From the NCBI GenBank assembly GCA_902546725.1, contig CACCLB010000002.1, positions 1 through 64,000 of the forward strand: a stretch of DNA of 64,000 nucleotides, written 5' to 3'. The number at the start of each line of letters is the position of its first letter. Positions within the stretch are counted from its first letter, which is position 1. A program made the translations under genes and the position numbers. This stretch comes from an uncultured Bacteroidota bacterium. Its GTDB lineage: Bacteria; Bacteroidota; Bacteroidia; Flavobacteriales; Flavobacteriaceae. The notes under the pieces are model-generated. The model was not told the DNA's origin. It searched no databases and saw nothing but the letters and a program-made list of their open reading frames with translations. Of this stretch, positions 19,345-28,386 are shown one piece after another.

Positions 19345-20502
19345 ATGTCATTATCTGAAACTCAAATACTGCGACTACTTTTTAAAAAAACAGCTCTGAG
19401 TCTAGTGTTTGTTCTTTGCAGTTGTGGTAGCAAAAAAGAGTCAGCTCCCCAAGAAGAAGCCCAGGCTGAAAAAACTTCAATTATTCAAATCTCCCGCGAA
19501 CAATTTATAAAAAATGAATTGCAGTTGGGAAAAGCAGAACAACGGGAATTCCCACTGCTTGTTCACGCCAGTGGGATGATCGATGTACCTCCTGAAAAAA
19601 GAGTTGTTATTAGTGCTCCTGTAGGCGGATACATCAAAAGCATTAGGCTTTTGGTTGGTGATAAAGTAAGGAAAGGAGAGGCAATAGTCACTATTGAAAA
19701 TCCAGAATTTGTAGAAATGCAGCAACGTTACATGGAAGCTAGGGCGCAACAACTTTATTTAAAGGCAGAGTACGAGCGACAAAAAATGATGCTGGAGGAA
19801 AACATTACCTCAATGAAAAAATTTTTAATGGCAGAAAGCGCATATAAAACTGTCGTAGCGAGTTATACAGGTTTGCATAAGCAATTAAGTATGCTTAATA
19901 TTCCTCTAGAACAAGTCGAAGAAGGAACATTTAGCTCCACAACAGTTCTCTAAACTCCCATTTCTGGGAGTATTATCAAAGTTGCCATATCACAAGGGGC
20001 CTATGTAGCTCCGGAAACTCTAGTAGTAGAAATTGTGGACAATAAAAGTGTTCATTTAAAACTCGCTGTATTTGAAAAAGACATCATGCGTGTTAAAAAG
20101 GGACAGAAACTTAAATTTAATATACCTGAAGTTCTGCCAGATACATTGGCTGGAAGTGTTCATTTGGTAGGGACTAGTCTAGAATCCAACAGGACTGTAA
20201 GGGTGCATGGGAATATAGAAAATGAAAATTATATTTTTTTGACTGGAATGTTTGTTGAAGCGGATATTATAACCGAAACGGCTATGGCATTTGCTGTTCC
20301 AAGTAGAGCAGTGGTTGAAACTGACAGCAACTTATATGTATTGGTTTTAGAAAAAGAGAAAAATGGAATTTATCATTTCAGTCAAAAAGAAGTTGTTGTA
20401 GATGCACAATACAACGGATATTCAGCCCTAAAAAACGCTCAAGAGTTTAACCCCCAAACCCAGTTTTTAATCAAAGGGGCATTCAAGCTGTTGGGAGAAT
20501 AA
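19345..20502 (+). pseudogene. RND efflux periplasmic adaptor (CusB/HlyD type) with in-frame stop
   Basis: A single frame of 386 codons interrupted once by TAA at 19951-19953. The first part (202 residues) starts with a lipoprotein signal (VLCSCGS) and carries the first half of the lipoyl-like domain (ISAPVGGYIKSIRLLVGDKV) and the alpha hairpin. After the stop the frame continues with TPISGSIIKVAISQGAYV, the second half of the lipoyl domain, then the beta-barrel domain (LAVFEKDIMRVKKGQKLKF) and the membrane-proximal domain to the natural end at 20502. Full length would be normal for CusB-like adaptors. It lies 9 bases after the CzcA-TolC pseudogene, as expected for the partner gene. A restart inside the second part would give only a fragment, so function is very unlikely. 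Confidence 0.85.
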
Positions 20503-20563
20503 CGCACTCAAACTAAACCCTTTTTCTATAGTTAATTAGTAGATGATTTTGGTCAAATAAAGT

Positions 20564-20571
20564 TAAATTTG
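20564..20571 (+). promoter_or_regulatory. Candidate -7 box for glmM (TAAATTTG)
   Basis: Matches the Bacteroidota -7 consensus TAnnTTTG, 17 bases before the GTG start of glmM. A TTTTG lies upstream but closer than the usual spacing, so the -33 element is weak. The match is common by chance in A+T-rich DNA; the position supports it. Confidence 0.4.
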
Positions 20572-20588
20572 TAATTAAAATTAATCCT

Positions 20589-21968
20589 GTGACATTAATA
20601 AAATCTATATCTGGAATTCGAGGAACAGTAGGTGGGACTGTAAACGATAATTTAACCCCTTTGGATGTGGTTCGTTTTACGAGTGCCTACGCGCAATGGC
20701 TTACCAATACCCATAGAGGAAAACTGACAGTGGTTACCGGTAGAGACGCAAGGATTTCAGGGGTAATGATTCACAGCTTAGTAAATCAAACCCTAGTAGG
20801 TATGGGGGTCAATGTTATTGATTTAGGGTTGTCGACCACACCGACTGTTGCACTGTCCGTCCCACTACACCAAGCGCAAGGCGGAATCGTTTTGACCGCA
20901 AGTCACAATCCCAAACAATGGAATGCCCTCAAATTACTGAGTGAAAAGGGGGAGTTTATCAATGCCGAAGCGGGCGCTAAAGTATTAGAATATACCTCTC
21001 AAGAGGCTTTTCAATATGCAGCAGTGGACGATTTAGGTCAAATCAAAACAGTCACCGATGCCATCGATCAGCACATACAAGACTGTTTAAAGCTGAAATG
21101 GGTACATACAGAGCAGATTAAGCAGCGAAGCTTTAAAGTCGTGGTTGATGGTGTAAATTCAAGTGGAGGGATTGCCATTCCTGCCTTGTTGGAAGCGCTT
21201 GGAATTGAAGTAATTAAAATATACTGTGAACCCAACGGAGAGTTCCCTCACAATCCAGAGCCGCTAAAGGAGCATTTAACCGATTTGTGTGAGGCAGTAG
21301 TGGGTAATCAAGTGGATTTTGGTATTGCGGTTGACCCCGATGTGGATCGACTGGTTTTTGTAGATGAAAAAGGAAACTTATTTGGTGAAGAATATACCCT
21401 AGTTGCTTGCGCGGATTACATCCTCGGGAAAACGCCTGGGTCTACAGTCTCCAACCTTTCATCAACTCGAGCGTTAGCAGATGTTACTGAATCCCACGGG
21501 CAAATCTATAGCGCAAGTGCTGTAGGAGAAGTCAATGTAGTCACTGAAATGAAAGCATGTAATGCTGTGATAGGCGGAGAAGGCAATGGGGGAGTAATTT
21601 ATCCCGATTCTCATTACGGTAGAGATGCATTGGTGGGTGTGGTCTTATTTTTATCGCTACTTGTAGAACGAAACCTCAGTGTGTCAAAACTCAGAGCTTC
21701 GTATCCTGATTATTTTATGAGTAAAAATAAAATCAATTTAGTGGAAGGCATGGATGTTGACGAAGTACTAAAGACCTTAGAAAGAAATTATACAAACGAA
21801 AACTGCTCTACTGTGGATGGATTAAAAATCGACTTTAAAGAAGCTTGGGTTCATTTGCGCAAATCAAATACAGAACCTATAATTCGCATATATACAGAAG
21901 CAAAAAGCCAGGAAAAGGCAGACGGCTTGGCAGCCCAATTTGCAGAAGAAATTAAAGGTCTTTTTTAA
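20589..21968 (+). CDS. glmM: Phosphoglucosamine mutase / phosphohexomutase
   Basis: A 459-residue alpha-D-phosphohexomutase starting at GTG 20589. The phosphoserine loop is TASHNP (Ser105), the metal loop DPDVDR (249-254), the sugar loop GEGNGGV and the C-terminal phosphate loop RKSNTEPIIRIY are all present. It probably interconverts glucosamine 6-phosphate and 1-phosphate for UDP-GlcNAc synthesis; phosphomannomutase activity is possible in this group. It follows the decayed efflux locus but has its own promoter-like box. The stop overlaps the stop of the convergent acyltransferase gene (TTAA at 21965-21968). Confidence 0.88.
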   Translation: MTLIKSISGIRGTVGGTVNDNLTPLDVVRFTSAYAQWLTNTHRGKLTVVTGRDARISGVMIHSLVNQTLVGMGVNVIDLGLSTTPTVALSVPLHQAQGGIVLTASHNPKQWNALKLLSEKGEFINAEAGAKVLEYTSQEAFQYAAVDDLGQIKTVTDAIDQHIQDCLKLKWVHTEQIKQRSFKVVVDGVNSSGGIAIPALLEALGIEVIKIYCEPNGEFPHNPEPLKEHLTDLCEAVVGNQVDFGIAVDPDVDRLVFVDEKGNLFGEEYTLVACADYILGKTPGSTVSNLSSTRALADVTESHGQIYSASAVGEVNVVTEMKACNAVIGGEGNGGVIYPDSHYGRDALVGVVLFLSLLVERNLSVSKLRASYPDYFMSKNKINLVEGMDVDEVLKTLERNYTNENCSTVDGLKIDFKEAWVHLRKSNTEPIIRIYTEAKSQEKADGLAAQFAEEIKGLF

Positions 21969-22837
21969 AGCTTGACGTGCTTAAAACGCTTGTGCGTCCA
22001 AAAATACTGAGTGGGATCCTCTTTGATCTGTTCCTCTAACCATTCCGTGTAAATATCGGTGATCTCATTTACTGCAGTGGTCTTTGGCTGATCACTAATT
22101 AATTTAAATTCCAATTCGTAATAGCCGCGCTTGAGCCTTTTGATCTTCCCAAAAACAAGTGGTATGTTTAGCTCTCTAGCCAATCGCTCTGCACCCGTAT
22201 AGACTGGAACTTTAATTCCCATAAATGGCCTCCAATAGGATTTGGCTGTGGGACGTGGAGCCTGATCGCTTGCAAAACCATAAACAGCACGTTCGTTCTT
22301 CTGTTCCTTCCTCCTAATGATGTCTGAAGCTGTTTTTTGAGGAATCATATAGGCGTCGTGCCTGCTTCTAATTTTCTTAATCAAATTGTCAAAATACGGG
22401 TTCTTTATGGGGCGGTAAATTCCATAACCTAGATGTTTCATGTGATAACCCAAAGACATCATCCACTCCCAACTCGCATAATGTCCACACAATAAAAAAG
22501 CGGAACGATTCTCTTTTTCAAATTGAGTTAAGACTTCAATATTTTTGACTTTAAACCTTTTGAGCATTTGATCTTTACTCATTCCCATGGATTTTATGAT
22601 TTCAAGAAATAAATCACACAAGTGGCGGTAAAACTTCTTTTCTATAAGTCGGTATTCCGCCTCTTGAAGTTTGGGGAAGGCGAGCTTTAAGTTTGAACGA
22701 ACCACAGACTTGCGATATCCAAATACCCTGTAAAGGAGAAAGCAGATAAAATCAGAAAGCAAATAAAACAAGGGAAATGGCAATCTGGATACCACAAACA
22801 ATATTGGTAAAGTGAGGTAATAAACTAAGGCGTTCAC
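21965..22837 (-). CDS. Lysophospholipid acyltransferase family (LpxL/HtrB-like)
   Basis: A 290-residue membrane-associated acyltransferase. An N-terminal hydrophobic segment (about residues 3-35) is followed by the H-x4-E catalytic motif HYASWE, and later GFASDQAPRP and VPVYTGAERLAREL, which fit lipid A secondary acyltransferases of the LpxL/M group. It likely adds a fatty acyl chain to lipid A precursors at the inner membrane, in line with the lpx cluster near 56-59 kb. Length is normal. It is convergent with glmM, the two stops sharing four bases. The family is clear; position specificity is not. Confidence 0.85.
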   Translation of the reverse strand: MNALVYYLTLPILFVVSRLPFPLFYLLSDFICFLLYRVFGYRKSVVRSNLKLAFPKLQEAEYRLIEKKFYRHLCDLFLEIIKSMGMSKDQMLKRFKVKNIEVLTQFEKENRSAFLLCGHYASWEWMMSLGYHMKHLGYGIYRPIKNPYFDNLIKKIRSRHDAYMIPQKTASDIIRRKEQKNERAVYGFASDQAPRPTAKSYWRPFMGIKVPVYTGAERLARELNIPLVFGKIKRLKRGYYELEFKLISDQPKTTAVNEITDIYTEWLEEQIKEDPTQYFWTHKRFKHVKL

Positions 22838-22931
22838 TGAGTTGTTTTAGACTGCAAATTTAGCTTTTTAAATTGTTAAAAACTTTCTTCTTCCAGACCT
22901 TATTTCCCTTTTTTCAGCAGTTTCATCTATG

Positions 22932-22939
22932 TATTTTTG
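22932..22939 (+). promoter_or_regulatory. Candidate -7 box for the lysine-degradation genes (TATTTTTG)
   Basis: A TAnnTTTG match 36 bases before the start at 22976, in the 138-base gap between divergent genes. No clear TTG at -33. It would serve the 22976-27186 gene run. Confidence 0.35.
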
Positions 22940-22975
22940 TTATAAATACAACATTATTAATACTAAATGTGATAT

Positions 22976-24037
22976 ATGGAAAATATTTTAGTGCTTGGAA
23001 TGGGAAAAGTGGGGAGTTTGGTAAGCTTATTATTAAGCAAGAATTTTAAGGTAAAAGCAGTCGATCAAAAACTTCCTCATTACGATTATGAATTTCCTTT
23101 TGAATGTATACAGGCTGATGTTACAGATTTAGAATGGATGGAAAAGGAAATGGCTGAACACCATGCTGTAGTTTCAGCTCTGCCCTATTTTTTAAATAAA
23201 AATATTGCACAATCGGCTCATGACTTAGGCATTCATTATTTTGATCTTACAGAAGACGTACCCACGACTAAGTTTATCCAAGGGCTTCAAAAAACAGCAA
23301 AAAAAATACTCGCTCCTCAATGTGGTTTGGCTCCAGGCTTTATTGGAATTGTAGGTAAGGATTTATGCGATTCTTTTGATCGATTGAGAGACATTGAACT
23401 TCGCGTAGGTGCATTGCCTCGTTTTCCTAACGGACTCTTGGCCTATTCCTTTACCTGGTCTCCTTTTGGGGTAATTAATGAATACTTAAACGATGCTGAA
23501 GCCATACACAACGGAAAAAGAAAACTAGTGCCTTCACTGCAAGGCTTTGAACACATCAATATTGAAGGGCAAGAATTTGAAGCATTTACCACCTCGGGTG
23601 GACTGGGCACACTTTGTGAAACCTATGAGGGTAAAGTGGATACCTTAAACTATAAAACCATACGCTATCCTGGTCACGGAAAACTAATGCGATTCCTTAT
23701 GTATGAACTAATTTTAAAAAACGATGTTGAACAATTGGAACAAATTTTAAGCAATGCAAAGCCTCCTGTGGAGGAAGATGTGGTTTACGTATATGCCATA
23801 GTTGAGGGCTGGCACAACGAGACCCTCTCTCGAAAGGAATACTACAAAGCTTTTTACCCCATAGAAATTGAAGGAAAAAAATGGCGTGCTATTTCATGGA
23901 CTACAGCAGCTTCAATTGTAGCCGTCATTGAATTAGTAGCTGCAAAGGAACTTCCGCAAAAAGGTTTTTTAAAGCAAGAGGAAATTCCCTTTGATAAATT
24001 CTTGAAAACTCCTACAGGAAGTTTATTTTTAACCTAA
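22976..24037 (+). CDS. Saccharopine dehydrogenase family; probable L-lysine 6-dehydrogenase-like
   Basis: A 353-residue NAD(P)-binding protein with a Rossmann start (GMGKVG, residues 8-13) and the saccharopine dehydrogenase family core LAPGFIGIVG. The C-terminal part includes FEAFTTSGGLGTLCETYEG and TLNYKTIRYPGHG, a pattern recalled from L-lysine 6-dehydrogenases. It is shorter than typical saccharopine dehydrogenase (about 450 residues). Either enzyme yields 2-aminoadipate 6-semialdehyde, which the third gene of the run (ALDH7) would oxidise. Eighteen bases separate it from the DUF1338 gene. No lysine-ketoglutarate reductase is in the window, which slightly favours the direct lysine dehydrogenase. 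Family sure, exact reaction inferred. Confidence 0.72.
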   Translation: MENILVLGMGKVGSLVSLLLSKNFKVKAVDQKLPHYDYEFPFECIQADVTDLEWMEKEMAEHHAVVSALPYFLNKNIAQSAHDLGIHYFDLTEDVPTTKFIQGLQKTAKKILAPQCGLAPGFIGIVGKDLCDSFDRLRDIELRVGALPRFPNGLLAYSFTWSPFGVINEYLNDAEAIHNGKRKLVPSLQGFEHINIEGQEFEAFTTSGGLGTLCETYEGKVDTLNYKTIRYPGHGKLMRFLMYELILKNDVEQLEQILSNAKPPVEEDVVYVYAIVEGWHNETLSRKEYYKAFYPIEIEGKKWRAISWTTAASIVAVIELVAAKELPQKGFLKQEEIPFDKFLKTPTGSLFLT

Positions 24038-24055
24038 TAATTAAATCAATGTGAG

Positions 24056-24961
24056 ATGAAGTTTAAAAGCAGCACCATCATGACCCAAATTCTAGACGCT
24101 CTTTTTAAAGTCTATGAATCACGTGTTCCTGATGTCCGCAAGATTACCCAAGCCATGACAGACAAGGGTATGGTTGAGAGTCAAATGGACATCGTAAATG
24201 ACCATATTGCTTTTCGCACTATGGGAGTTGACAATCTCGGGATTGCATCTTTTGAAAAAATATTTTTAGCCCACGGTTACAAGAGGATGGATTATTACCA
24301 TTTTGAGACCAAAAAACTGGATGCGTATTGGTACAGTCCTCCAACTGACGATCTTCCCCGTGTATTCATCAGTGAATTAAAGGTAGAGTTGCTTACTGAA
24401 TCCACTCAAAAAATAATTTCCAAGTACACGAATACTGTGGATACTGATCCCGTTGACCGCCTCGAATTGAATGATGTAGAAGCTGTGGCAACATTTTTCC
24501 AAACGCCTCTTTGGGCATTACCTACCAAAGAAGATTATGAAAGTTTACTCAGCGAAAGTGAATATGCAGCTTGGGTAATTTACAACCGTTATTATTTAAA
24601 CCACTACACCATCAGTGTACACGACCTGCCGCAACCCTACAACCGACTTGAATCATTCAATACATTTCTCAAATCAATTGGAATTGAACTAAACGATTCA
24701 GGAGGGGAAATAAAAACGAGCAAAGACGGTCTATTAAGGCAGAGTAGTTCTGTTGCCAACCAAGTAGAAGCTCGATTTTCTGATGGAGAAATCAAAGCTA
24801 TCGCTGGGAGCTATGTGGAATTTGCAGAGCGCAGTGTACTGCCCGAATTCAGCGATATACAACCGATTAAAATCAAACGAAAACACCGAAGAGAAGGATT
24901 TGAAGCGTCTAACGCTGACAAAATTTTTGAGAGCACCTTCACTTCACAACTTAAAAAATAA
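24056..24961 (+). CDS. DUF1338 protein, 2-oxoadipate dioxygenase/decarboxylase (HglS type)
   Basis: A 301-residue protein of the DUF1338 family. Characterised members use Fe(II) and O2 to convert 2-oxoadipate to D-2-hydroxyglutarate in lysine breakdown. Candidate metal-binding residues are visible: the histidine in NDHIAFRT (His50), His183 in LNHYTI, and the glutamate in YVEFAER. An alternative start, MTQILDALF at 24080, would drop eight residues and looks equally plausible. It sits between the lysine dehydrogenase-like gene and an ALDH7 gene (2-base gap), which strongly supports a role in lysine catabolism. The aminotransferase needed to make 2-oxoadipate is not in the window. Confidence 0.82.
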   Translation: MKFKSSTIMTQILDALFKVYESRVPDVRKITQAMTDKGMVESQMDIVNDHIAFRTMGVDNLGIASFEKIFLAHGYKRMDYYHFETKKLDAYWYSPPTDDLPRVFISELKVELLTESTQKIISKYTNTVDTDPVDRLELNDVEAVATFFQTPLWALPTKEDYESLLSESEYAAWVIYNRYYLNHYTISVHDLPQPYNRLESFNTFLKSIGIELNDSGGEIKTSKDGLLRQSSSVANQVEARFSDGEIKAIAGSYVEFAERSVLPEFSDIQPIKIKRKHRREGFEASNADKIFESTFTSQLKK

Positions 24962-24963
24962 GC

Positions 24964-26499
24964 ATGAAAAAAATCACAGCCTTACTCAAAGAATTGAATG
25001 TTGAATCAAACCAAAAAGGATGTCATTCTGGAGGAAATTGGTACGGTTCAGGGGAGACTATTGAGTCCTACAGTCCAGTAAACGGGGCCCATCTAGCCAG
25101 CGTACAAGCGGCTGGAGTAGAGGACTACGAACAAGCGATTGCTAAGGCTGAACACGCATTTTTGAGTTTTCAGAAAATTCCAGCACCCAACCGAGGAGAA
25201 ATGGTACGTCAGTTTGGAAACAAACTGCGAGAGAAAAAAGAAGCCTTGGGACAATTGGTCTCCTGGGAAATGGGAAAATCCCTTCAGGAAGGCTTGGGAG
25301 AGGTACAAGAAATGATCGATATCTGTGATTTTGCAGTTGGACTTTCACGTCAACTCTACGGTAATACCATGACCTCTGAACGCCCTTTGCATCGCCTTTA
25401 CGAGCAATACCATCCTTTGGGAGTTGTAGGGATCATCTCCGCTTTTAATTTTCCAGTTGCGGTTTGGAGTTGGAATGTGGCTTTGGCCTGGGTTTGTGGA
25501 AACGTGTGCATTTGGAAGCCAAGCGAAAAAACACCTCTTTGCAGTATTGCATGCCAAAACATCATCAGTGAAGTTCTGAAGGACAACAAACTTCCTCAGG
25601 GCATCTCTACACTTATAAATGGTGGTGCTGCAGTTGGTCAATGGATGGCTGAAGACCACAGAATTGCTTTAGTCTCTGCCACCGGATCTACTCGTATGGG
25701 AAAAGATGTGGCCCAACGCGTAGGAGCTAGACTAGGGAAATCCCTTTTAGAATTAGGAGGTAATAATGCCATAATCATCACCCCAAGTGCAGATTTGGAT
25801 ACCGCCATGAGAGCCTCTGTGTTTGGTGCGGTAGGAACTTGTGGTCAACGTTGTACCTCTACGAGAAGGCTCATTGTTCATGAAGCAATTTTTGACAGTT
25901 TTACAAAAAGCCTCCAAAAAGCCTATACCCAATTACGTATAGGCGATCCTTTAGACGAAAACAACCATGTAGGTCCACTAATCGATACGGATACTGTAGC
26001 GACTTATATGGATGCTTTAGCACAGGCTGAAAAACAAGGAGGCAAATGGCTTGTCCCTGGAGGAAGGTTGAGTGGGGCCGCTTATAAAAGCGATTGTTAC
26101 GTTAAGCCTGCTGTGGCAATTATAGATCACGATGCTGCCATAGTCCATCAGGAAACTTTTGCTCCCATTTTATATATAATGAAATATACGGGAGGAGTAG
26201 AGGAGGCCATTGCAATTCAAAATGAGGTAAAACAAGGTTTATCCTCTTCCATTATGTCCCTTAATATGCAAGAGACAGAGACCTTTCTTTCTCACTGGGG
26301 AAGTGATTGCGGTATCGCCAATGTCAATATAGGAACCTCTGGAGCTGAAATCGGAGGTGCTTTTGGAGGAGAAAAAGAAACAGGGGGCGGAAGAGAAAGT
26401 GGTTCTGATGCCTGGAAGGCATATATGCGAAGACAAACCAATACCATCAACTTCTCTAAAGAACTGCCTTTAGCTCAAGGAATTGTTTTTGATCTATAA
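24964..26499 (+). CDS. L-2-aminoadipate 6-semialdehyde dehydrogenase (ALDH7 family)
   Basis: A 511-residue NAD-dependent aldehyde dehydrogenase closest to the ALDH7/antiquitin group. Catalytic Cys297 lies in GQRCTSTRR, the general base Glu263 in ELGGNNA, and the cofactor region includes ISAFNFPVAVW and KPSEKTP. Family members oxidise aminoadipate semialdehyde (in equilibrium with piperideine-6-carboxylate) to 2-aminoadipate. It is third in a run with the lysine dehydrogenase-like gene and DUF1338, consistent with that substrate. Full length, no anomalies. Confidence 0.88.
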   Translation: MKKITALLKELNVESNQKGCHSGGNWYGSGETIESYSPVNGAHLASVQAAGVEDYEQAIAKAEHAFLSFQKIPAPNRGEMVRQFGNKLREKKEALGQLVSWEMGKSLQEGLGEVQEMIDICDFAVGLSRQLYGNTMTSERPLHRLYEQYHPLGVVGIISAFNFPVAVWSWNVALAWVCGNVCIWKPSEKTPLCSIACQNIISEVLKDNKLPQGISTLINGGAAVGQWMAEDHRIALVSATGSTRMGKDVAQRVGARLGKSLLELGGNNAIIITPSADLDTAMRASVFGAVGTCGQRCTSTRRLIVHEAIFDSFTKSLQKAYTQLRIGDPLDENNHVGPLIDTDTVATYMDALAQAEKQGGKWLVPGGRLSGAAYKSDCYVKPAVAIIDHDAAIVHQETFAPILYIMKYTGGVEEAIAIQNEVKQGLSSSIMSLNMQETETFLSHWGSDCGIANVNIGTSGAEIGGAFGGEKETGGGRESGSDAWKAYMRRQTNTINFSKELPLAQGIVFDL

Positions 26500-26532
26500 G
26501 GTTTTCTTTGGAATTTAGTTTAGTTTAGAGCC

Positions 26533-27186
26533 ATGTTACAAAGCCTTCCTCCTGTGGGAATACTCATTATCGGTTTGAATATTCTCTTTACCTATATCGG
26601 TTTTAAAAATGATGCTTTTTTTGAAAAATATCGATTTAATATTGGGAGCATAAAAGCAGGGGAGTACTTTAGATTGCTCTCTTCGGGTTTTCTCCATGTC
26701 AATACCACCCATCTGCTTTTCAATATGTTTACCTTTTACTTTTTTGTAAATTTCGTGGTGGGTATGTTGGGAACAGCTGCATTTTTAGCACTTTTTTTGG
26801 GGAGTCTTTTAGCTGGTAATTTCTTCGGTTATTATTTTCATTACAAACAAGACTATTACTCAGCAGTAGGTGCCAGTGGTGCGGTAACGGGAGTATTGTT
26901 CAGTGCTTTATTGTTGTATCCCAATATTGAACTCATGCTTTTTTTAATTCCAATTCCTATCCCGGGCTATTTATTTGGAATTGGATACATACTCTACACC
27001 TTATATGGAATGAAATCCCAAAGTGATACCATTGGACATACAGCTCATTTTGGTGGTGCAATAGGCGGTATACTCATTACCCTAATTGTTATGCCAGAAG
27101 TAATGTACAGTTCTATATTAATGCTTAGTATATTGAGCTTTGCTGTAGTTGTCGCAGGGGTCTTACTTTACAGACAACGGAACTAG
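26533..27186 (+). CDS. Rhomboid family intramembrane serine protease
   Basis: A 217-residue polytopic membrane protein with about six hydrophobic segments. The catalytic dyad is visible: Ser115 in GASGAVTG and His172 in GHTAHFGG. The HVNTTHLLFNM segment (residues 55-65) with its buried Asn and His is also typical. It cleaves substrate proteins within the membrane; substrates are unknown. It follows the ALDH gene by 33 bases, possibly on the same transcript, and its stop is one base from that of the convergent TlpA-like gene. Confidence 0.9.
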   Translation: MLQSLPPVGILIIGLNILFTYIGFKNDAFFEKYRFNIGSIKAGEYFRLLSSGFLHVNTTHLLFNMFTFYFFVNFVVGMLGTAAFLALFLGSLLAGNFFGYYFHYKQDYYSAVGASGAVTGVLFSALLLYPNIELMLFLIPIPIPGYLFGIGYILYTLYGMKSQSDTIGHTAHFGGAIGGILITLIVMPEVMYSSILMLSILSFAVVVAGVLLYRQRN

Positions 27187-27187
27187 T

Positions 27188-28297
27188 TTACAAAGAGCCG
27201 AGAAGCTCGTCAATCTTTCGCTCAAGCATAGGGCCTCTAAGGTCACGGGTAATAATAACTCCGTTTTCGTCTAGGATAAAGGTTGCCGGTATAGCAGATA
27301 CTTGATACATTTTAGCAATGGGGTCATTCCAAAATTTAAGATTGGAAACGTGCTCCCAAACCAACCCGTCATCAGCTATAGCTTGAACCCACTTGGGCTT
27401 GGTTCGGTCTAAAGAAACTCCTACTATTTGAAGACCATTGCCCTTGTGTTTGTTGTACAAGCGAACGAGATTTGGGTTTTCTACACGACAAGGTCTGCAC
27501 CAGCTTGCCCAAAAGTCAATGATGGTTACTTTACCCAAACGATCGGCTAAATTAAATCTACCTCCATTGGGATCTGGACCTTCAAAAAAGGGTGCTAATT
27601 GACCGACTTCAGCTTTAGGAGCTTGATTCAATCGTTCTCCGATGGCACGGCCAGAAGGGGTGTTTTTAATACGGTCACTAAATCCATCATATAATTCCTT
27701 AGCCTCTTGTAGTTGAAGTATGCTATTTGCCACAAAACGCTCTAAAATAAGAATTGAGATAAAGGAGTTTGGAGCTGATTTTATAAAATTCAATTCGTAC
27801 TCTTGAATTTGATCTCTTACATCTTGATATTGATCTTTAAGATCCTCTGCCAATAGAGAGTCTTGTAGAATAGTTGCTTGTTGTAAGTCATTTCCTATGG
27901 CGTTAAGGGAGGTGATATAAACATGGGTCTCTGATTTGTATTTCATAAAATCGTCGTTAGAGACGGTCCCTGTCGCTTTAGAGGCACCAAGGCTATCTTT
28001 GTACAATTCAATACTTACCGTTCCTTTTTCAGCAACAAATGGGAAATTGTCCTGTCTTCCCTCTATTTGAAGAAAGTGAATACTCGGAGCTTCATTTTCC
28101 GCTTGCAGGCTGAATTGACCGTCTTTGACCACCAAGGTGTCCAATACCTTAGGCTGATTGTTAGCGTCTGCAACAATGTGATATAAGTTACTTCCGTTTT
28201 CAACATCAGTTGTTCCTTTGATTCTAAGTCCTCCAGAGCCCTGGCATGAAACCATAAAAAGAACAAGTAATGAATAGCTTAAGAAAATATTTTTCAT
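27188..28297 (-). CDS. TlpA-family thiol-disulfide lipoprotein with N-terminal DUF4369 domain
   Basis: A 369-residue exported lipoprotein (lipobox MVSC near residue 18). Residues ~25-230 resemble the DUF4369 domain seen in Bacteroidota thioredoxin-like proteins, and residues ~235-369 are a TlpA/ResA-type thioredoxin fold with active site WCRPC (Cys267, Cys270). It likely reduces or isomerises disulfides in the periplasm. It lies on the minus strand between two plus-strand genes of probable lysine catabolism, with no functional link evident. Confidence 0.88.
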   Translation of the reverse strand: MKNIFLSYSLLVLFMVSCQGSGGLRIKGTTDVENGSNLYHIVADANNQPKVLDTLVVKDGQFSLQAENEAPSIHFLQIEGRQDNFPFVAEKGTVSIELYKDSLGASKATGTVSNDDFMKYKSETHVYITSLNAIGNDLQQATILQDSLLAEDLKDQYQDVRDQIQEYELNFIKSAPNSFISILILERFVANSILQLQEAKELYDGFSDRIKNTPSGRAIGERLNQAPKAEVGQLAPFFEGPDPNGGRFNLADRLGKVTIIDFWASWCRPCRVENPNLVRLYNKHKGNGLQIVGVSLDRTKPKWVQAIADDGLVWEHVSNLKFWNDPIAKMYQVSAIPATFILDENGVIITRDLRGPMLERKIDELLGSL

Positions 28298-28386
28298 AGA
28301 GTTTTTGATCTGATAACAAATTTACACAATTGGAAAGGAACATGGAAAACTAATCCCTATTTTAGCTAGAATAAAAAAATGGATTA

